Source: JBAXGW01 sp037139195
Lineage (GTDB): Bacteria > Bacteroidota > Bacteroidia > Bacteroidales > JAHJDW01
Direction: 5' to 3'
Assembly (NCBI GenBank): GCA_037139195.1
Contig: JBAXGW010000020.1
Coordinates: 1-62,283 of the forward strand
Length of the DNA stretch: 62,283 nucleotides
This document shows positions 61,895 to 62,283 of the stretch, piece after piece. The position numbers and the translations under genes were made by a program. Below the pieces are notes generated by a model that had not been told where the DNA came from, searched no databases, and saw only the letters and a list, made by a program, of their open reading frames with translations. The stretch's first letter is position 1. The number at the start of each line of letters is the position of its first letter.

Positions 61895-62283
61895 ATGTCA
61901 CAATCTTTGTCAAAATTATTCGTACACATTGTATTTCACACAAAATACAACGAAAACACAATCCGTAATAATGATAAAAATGATTTATATGCATACATGG
62001 GCAGTATTATAAAAGATACTGAATCAATTCCAATTTTGATAAATGGAATAGAAAATCATGTGCATATTTTATGTGTTATGTCGAAAAATATTTCTTTAGC
62101 AAAATTGGTCGAAGAAATAAAGAAACATAGCAGTAGGTGGATTAAAACAAAAGATGTTCATTATGCAAATTTTGCTTGGCAAGGTGGTTATGGAGGATTT
62201 TCTGTCAGCCCCTCACTACAAGAAAAAACTAAACTGGGTATCCCCTTAGCTCATCTTAAAAAATGCCTATCTTTAGGGGATGG
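61895..62283 (+). CDS. IS200/RAYT-like Y1 transposase (partial, runs off the window)
   Basis: The frame is open from the ATG at 61895 to the edge (129 codons). MSQSLSKLFVHIVFHTK and the HUH motif HVHIL (about 56-60) mark a Y1 transposase. The candidate catalytic Tyr is in FAWQGGYGGFSVSPS. Up to FSVSPS it matches the Bacteroidota group; the following residues (LQEKTKLGIPLAHLKKCLSL) do not resemble the expected C-terminal helix. The 3' part may therefore have been replaced by recombination. Such single-gene transposases are often associated with palindromic repeats. Confidence 0.85.
   Translation, partial: MSQSLSKLFVHIVFHTKYNENTIRNNDKNDLYAYMGSIIKDTESIPILINGIENHVHILCVMSKNISLAKLVEEIKKHSSRWIKTKDVHYANFAWQGGYGGFSVSPSLQEKTKLGIPLAHLKKCLSLGD
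62240..62281. repeat. short inverted repeat at the window edge
   Basis: ATCCCCT (62240-62246) and AGGGGAT (62275-62281) are exact complements around 28 bases, inside the atypical 3' part of the transposase frame. This may be an element end or the transposase's recognition hairpin, but only part is visible. Confidence 0.4.

Noticed and set aside
1..62283. tRNA or rRNA genes
   Set aside because: No cloverleaf-like segment with a GTTCGA-type arm or rRNA core sequence was noticed on reading; no computation was possible.

Overview
The window is a low-GC chromosomal stretch from a member of the Bacteroidota, probably a Bacteroidales- or Cytophaga-like environmental lineage. The reasons are two proteins with type B (gliding-motility-type) T9SS C-terminal sorting domains, the nusB-DUF1573-yajC-ybbR-coaE block, a DUF3276 PUR-type protein, a DUF5723 outer-membrane protein, DUF1599 next to tpiA, folP-cdaA, serC-serA-DUF1015, and promoters of the Bacteroidota form TTG-N18-20-TAnnTTTG. 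No tRNA, rRNA, CRISPR array or prophage was recognised.

Layout. 1-3.3 kb: a partial gene end, a small lipoprotein, a DUF5723 protein and an RsmI-like methylase. 3.3-8.2 kb (minus): nnrED, coaE, ybbR, yajC, DUF1573 lipoprotein, nusB. 8.6-12.6 kb: DUF3276 protein, then the biotin genes bioD, bioF and bioB (minus) with a HigBA-like toxin-antitoxin pair between bioB and bioF. 12.8-17 kb: a receiver-only regulator and a seven-PAS histidine kinase gene split by a frameshift in an A8 run. 17-26.4 kb (minus): DEAD-box helicase, an unrecognised 1504-residue exported protein, prmA, tpiA, an orphan DppB-type permease and DUF1599. 26.4-29.8 kb: folP and cdaA (plus) facing a TPR lipoprotein, def and ruvX (minus). 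30-38 kb (plus): a lamin-tail/PKD T9SS protein, a split transketolase with a VWA protein between its halves, and an ECF sigma / anti-sigma-like / Spy-like trio. 38-46.5 kb: ClC channel with CBS domains, an M16 peptidase pair, a second T9SS type B protein and a TlpA-like thioredoxin. 46.6-52.9 kb (plus): mutL, two rhomboid genes, an EEP-family phosphohydrolase and a beta-helix lipoprotein. 52.9-56.6 kb (minus): a NarL-type regulator with a REC-PAS5-HisKA_3 kinase. 57-60.6 kb (plus): serC, serA, DUF1015. 60.6 kb to the end: two translationally coupled unknown genes and an IS200/RAYT-like transposase running off the window.

The genes are mostly housekeeping (CoA, biotin, folate and serine synthesis, c-di-AMP, protein export, mismatch repair, translation), with sensory and surface-protein genes between them. 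The most unusual layer is intergenic. Three families of small inverted-repeat elements lie between genes. Family 1 (four copies) has imperfect terminal repeats and a conserved imperfect central hairpin. Family 2 (two copies) has a CTTCGACT...AGTCGAAG core. Family 3 (two copies) consists of ACTTTA-rich repeats. Family 1 and 3 copies repeatedly begin at the TAG stop codon of the neighbouring gene, and a family 2 copy appears to supply the -33 element of the bioB promoter. The Y1 transposase at the right edge is a plausible but unproven mobiliser.
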